Positions 62,931 through 64,000 of a DNA stretch of 64,000 bases are shown here, piece after piece. The notes under the pieces are model-generated. The model saw only the letters and a program-made list of their open reading frames with translations. It was not told the DNA's origin and made no database searches. Position numbers and translations under genes: made by a program. Source of the DNA: Pelomonas parva (GTDB taxonomy: Bacteria; Pseudomonadota; Gammaproteobacteria; Burkholderiales; Burkholderiaceae_C); the NCBI RefSeq assembly GCF_043555835.1, contig NZ_JBIGHV010000002.1, forward strand, positions 744,001 to 808,000, read 5' to 3'. Position 1 is the stretch's first letter. Each line of letters starts with the position of its first letter.

Positions 62931-64000
62931 GTGAACTCTCAACGACTGACTGAACTCCATGACGGCTGGCTGCTGGCCGAGGTGCCCGACGGCCTCGACG
63001 GCGCTGCATTGACAGCGTTGCCAGCCGACGCCTGGCTGCCCGCCGCCGTGCCCGGCACGGCCCATGGCGCGCTGCTGGCGGCCGGGCGCATCCCCGACCC
63101 GTTCTACGGCCGCAATGAGGCCGAGCTGGCCTGGGTGGCCGAGCGTCGCTGGGCTTGGCGCCTGGGCTTCGATGGTGGCGAGCTGGCCGAGCGAGAGGAG
63201 CTGGTCTTCGACGGCCTGGACACCTATTGCACGGTCTGGCTCAACGGCGAGAAGCTGCTGCAGTCCGACAACATGTTCGTGCCGCAGCGTGTTGATGTCC
63301 GCTCGCGCCTGAAGCCGGGCCGCAACGAGCTGCTGCTGTGCTTCGAGCCGGCGCTGGCCGAGGCCCGCAAGGTCGAGGCGGTGCATGGCAAGCGCGCGCT
63401 CTGGAACGGCGACAGCGCCCGCCTGCACGCCCGCAAGGCGCAGTACCACTTCGGCTGGGACTGGGGCCCGGAGCTGATCACCTGCGGCCCGTGGCGGGCT
63501 GTGCGGCGGGACAGCGGCGCGGCGCGGGTGGCCGACCTGCACTGCCGCAGCGAGATCGATGTGGCCGCACGCACGGCGACGCTGCAGGTGGCAGCCCGGC
63601 TGCAAGGTGCCTGCGCGCGTTGCAACTTTGAACTGCTGGACCCGCTGGGTCGTTGCGTGGCCTCGCGTGTCGTGCCGGCGGTTGGTGATGTGAGCGCCAC
63701 GCTGGCCGTCACCGACGCCCAGCTCTGGTGGCCGCTGGGCCTGGGCGCGCAGCCGCTGTACACGCTGGTGGCCCAGCTGCAGGACGACCAGGGCCGTGTG
63801 CTGGCCCAGGACAGCCGCCGCATCGGCCTGCGCACGCTGCGCCTGGTGCAGGCGCCGGTCGAGGGCGAGGCGGGCTCAAGCTTCCACTTCGAGGTCAACG
63901 GCCAGGATCTCTTCGCCGGTGGTGCCAACTGGATACCCGACGACAACCTGCTGGAGCGCATCACGCCGGCCCGCTACCGCGAGCGCGTGGCGCAGGCGGC
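62931..64000 (+). CDS. Beta-mannosidase (GH2), 3' end outside window
   Basis: Exo-acting glycosidase releasing mannose from manno-oligosaccharides. The 356 visible residues cover the N-terminal sugar-binding domain (LTELHDGWLLAEVPD, AAVPGTAHGALLAAGRIPDPFYG, VFDGLDTYCTVWLNGEKLLQSDNMF, ARKAQYHFGWDWGPEL) and the start of the barrel (FEVNGQDLFAGGANWIPDD), which is the beta-mannosidase type rather than beta-galactosidase. Both catalytic Glu residues lie beyond the window. The start is GTG 62931. No signal peptide; cytosolic. It is divergent from the esterase-epimerase-GH5 operon. Confidence 0.93.
   Translation, partial: MNSQRLTELHDGWLLAEVPDGLDGAALTALPADAWLPAAVPGTAHGALLAAGRIPDPFYGRNEAELAWVAERRWAWRLGFDGGELAEREELVFDGLDTYCTVWLNGEKLLQSDNMFVPQRVDVRSRLKPGRNELLLCFEPALAEARKVEAVHGKRALWNGDSARLHARKAQYHFGWDWGPELITCGPWRAVRRDSGAARVADLHCRSEIDVAARTATLQVAARLQGACARCNFELLDPLGRCVASRVVPAVGDVSATLAVTDAQLWWPLGLGAQPLYTLVAQLQDDQGRVLAQDSRRIGLRTLRLVQAPVEGEAGSSFHFEVNGQDLFAGGANWIPDDNLLERITPARYRERVAQA

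Overview
This window is a very GC-rich (by eye well above 60%), densely packed chromosomal segment. Gene content points to a betaproteobacterium of the order Burkholderiales, perhaps near Roseateles, Mitsuaria, Pelomonas or Rubrivivax. The pointers are lysC directly followed by tRNA-Ser, a Bug-type solute-binding protein, ETF-QO, a DUF3047 protein next to rsgA, orn divergent from an M48 peptidase, and many ATGA or GTGA stop/start overlaps. The genus is a guess from gene content, not a measured identity.

Layout. 1-1,413: the 3' part of lysC, then tRNA-Ser(GCU). 1,538-6,795: a small decayed integrative element inserted at the tRNA 3' end. It has a P4-type integrase with three direct repeats in front, an XRE repressor with two palindromic operators, an operon of one unknown gene plus a FecI/FecR pair without its receptor, a relaxosome-like gene, and a relaxase cut off at an amber codon. 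6,913-24,776: core and accessory genes, namely a Bug protein coupled to a diguanylate cyclase, a GH43 enzyme, fdhD, a soluble double-sensor CheW protein, PaiB-like, M16, DUF72 and S9 proteins, ETF-QO, an SDR, YceH and a thioesterase. 24,769-30,372: a TonB-dependent receptor divergent from two tandem cyanophycinase-like genes, one secreted and one cytosolic. 30,431-34,209: small genes, YbaK, DUF1289, a DsbA-like isomerase and an MHS-type transporter.

34,373-41,640 is a complete sucrose locus: LacI repressor, palindromic operator, TonB receptor, fructokinase-like kinase, MFS sugar transporter and sucrose phosphorylase, the last four translationally coupled. 41,696-56,226: a histidine kinase divergent from an orphan amino-acid-type binding protein, an SDR plus penicillin-acylase pair, a CsgG-like/SH3 protein, another SDR, the minus-strand operon M48-phhB-rsgA-DUF3047, then orn and a pabB-pabC fusion. 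56,227-58,125: the DEAD-box helicase rhlE with a long leader holding a nine-base motif three times. 58,168-64,000: a glucomannan-type polysaccharide locus, with GH5 endoglucanase, AGE-family epimerase and a double SGNH/CE2 esterase in one overlapping operon, divergent from a GH2 beta-mannosidase that runs off the window.

The genes fall into three themes: capture and breakdown of plant- or microbe-derived polymers (sucrose, glucomannan, arabinan-like glycans, perhaps cyanophycin), solute sensing through orphan binding proteins beside signalling enzymes, and housekeeping. Two copies of a hairpin-rich intergenic repeat (31,379-31,456 and 50,153-50,287, inverted) mark a dispersed repeat family. 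No IS element, CRISPR array, rRNA or intact prophage was seen.
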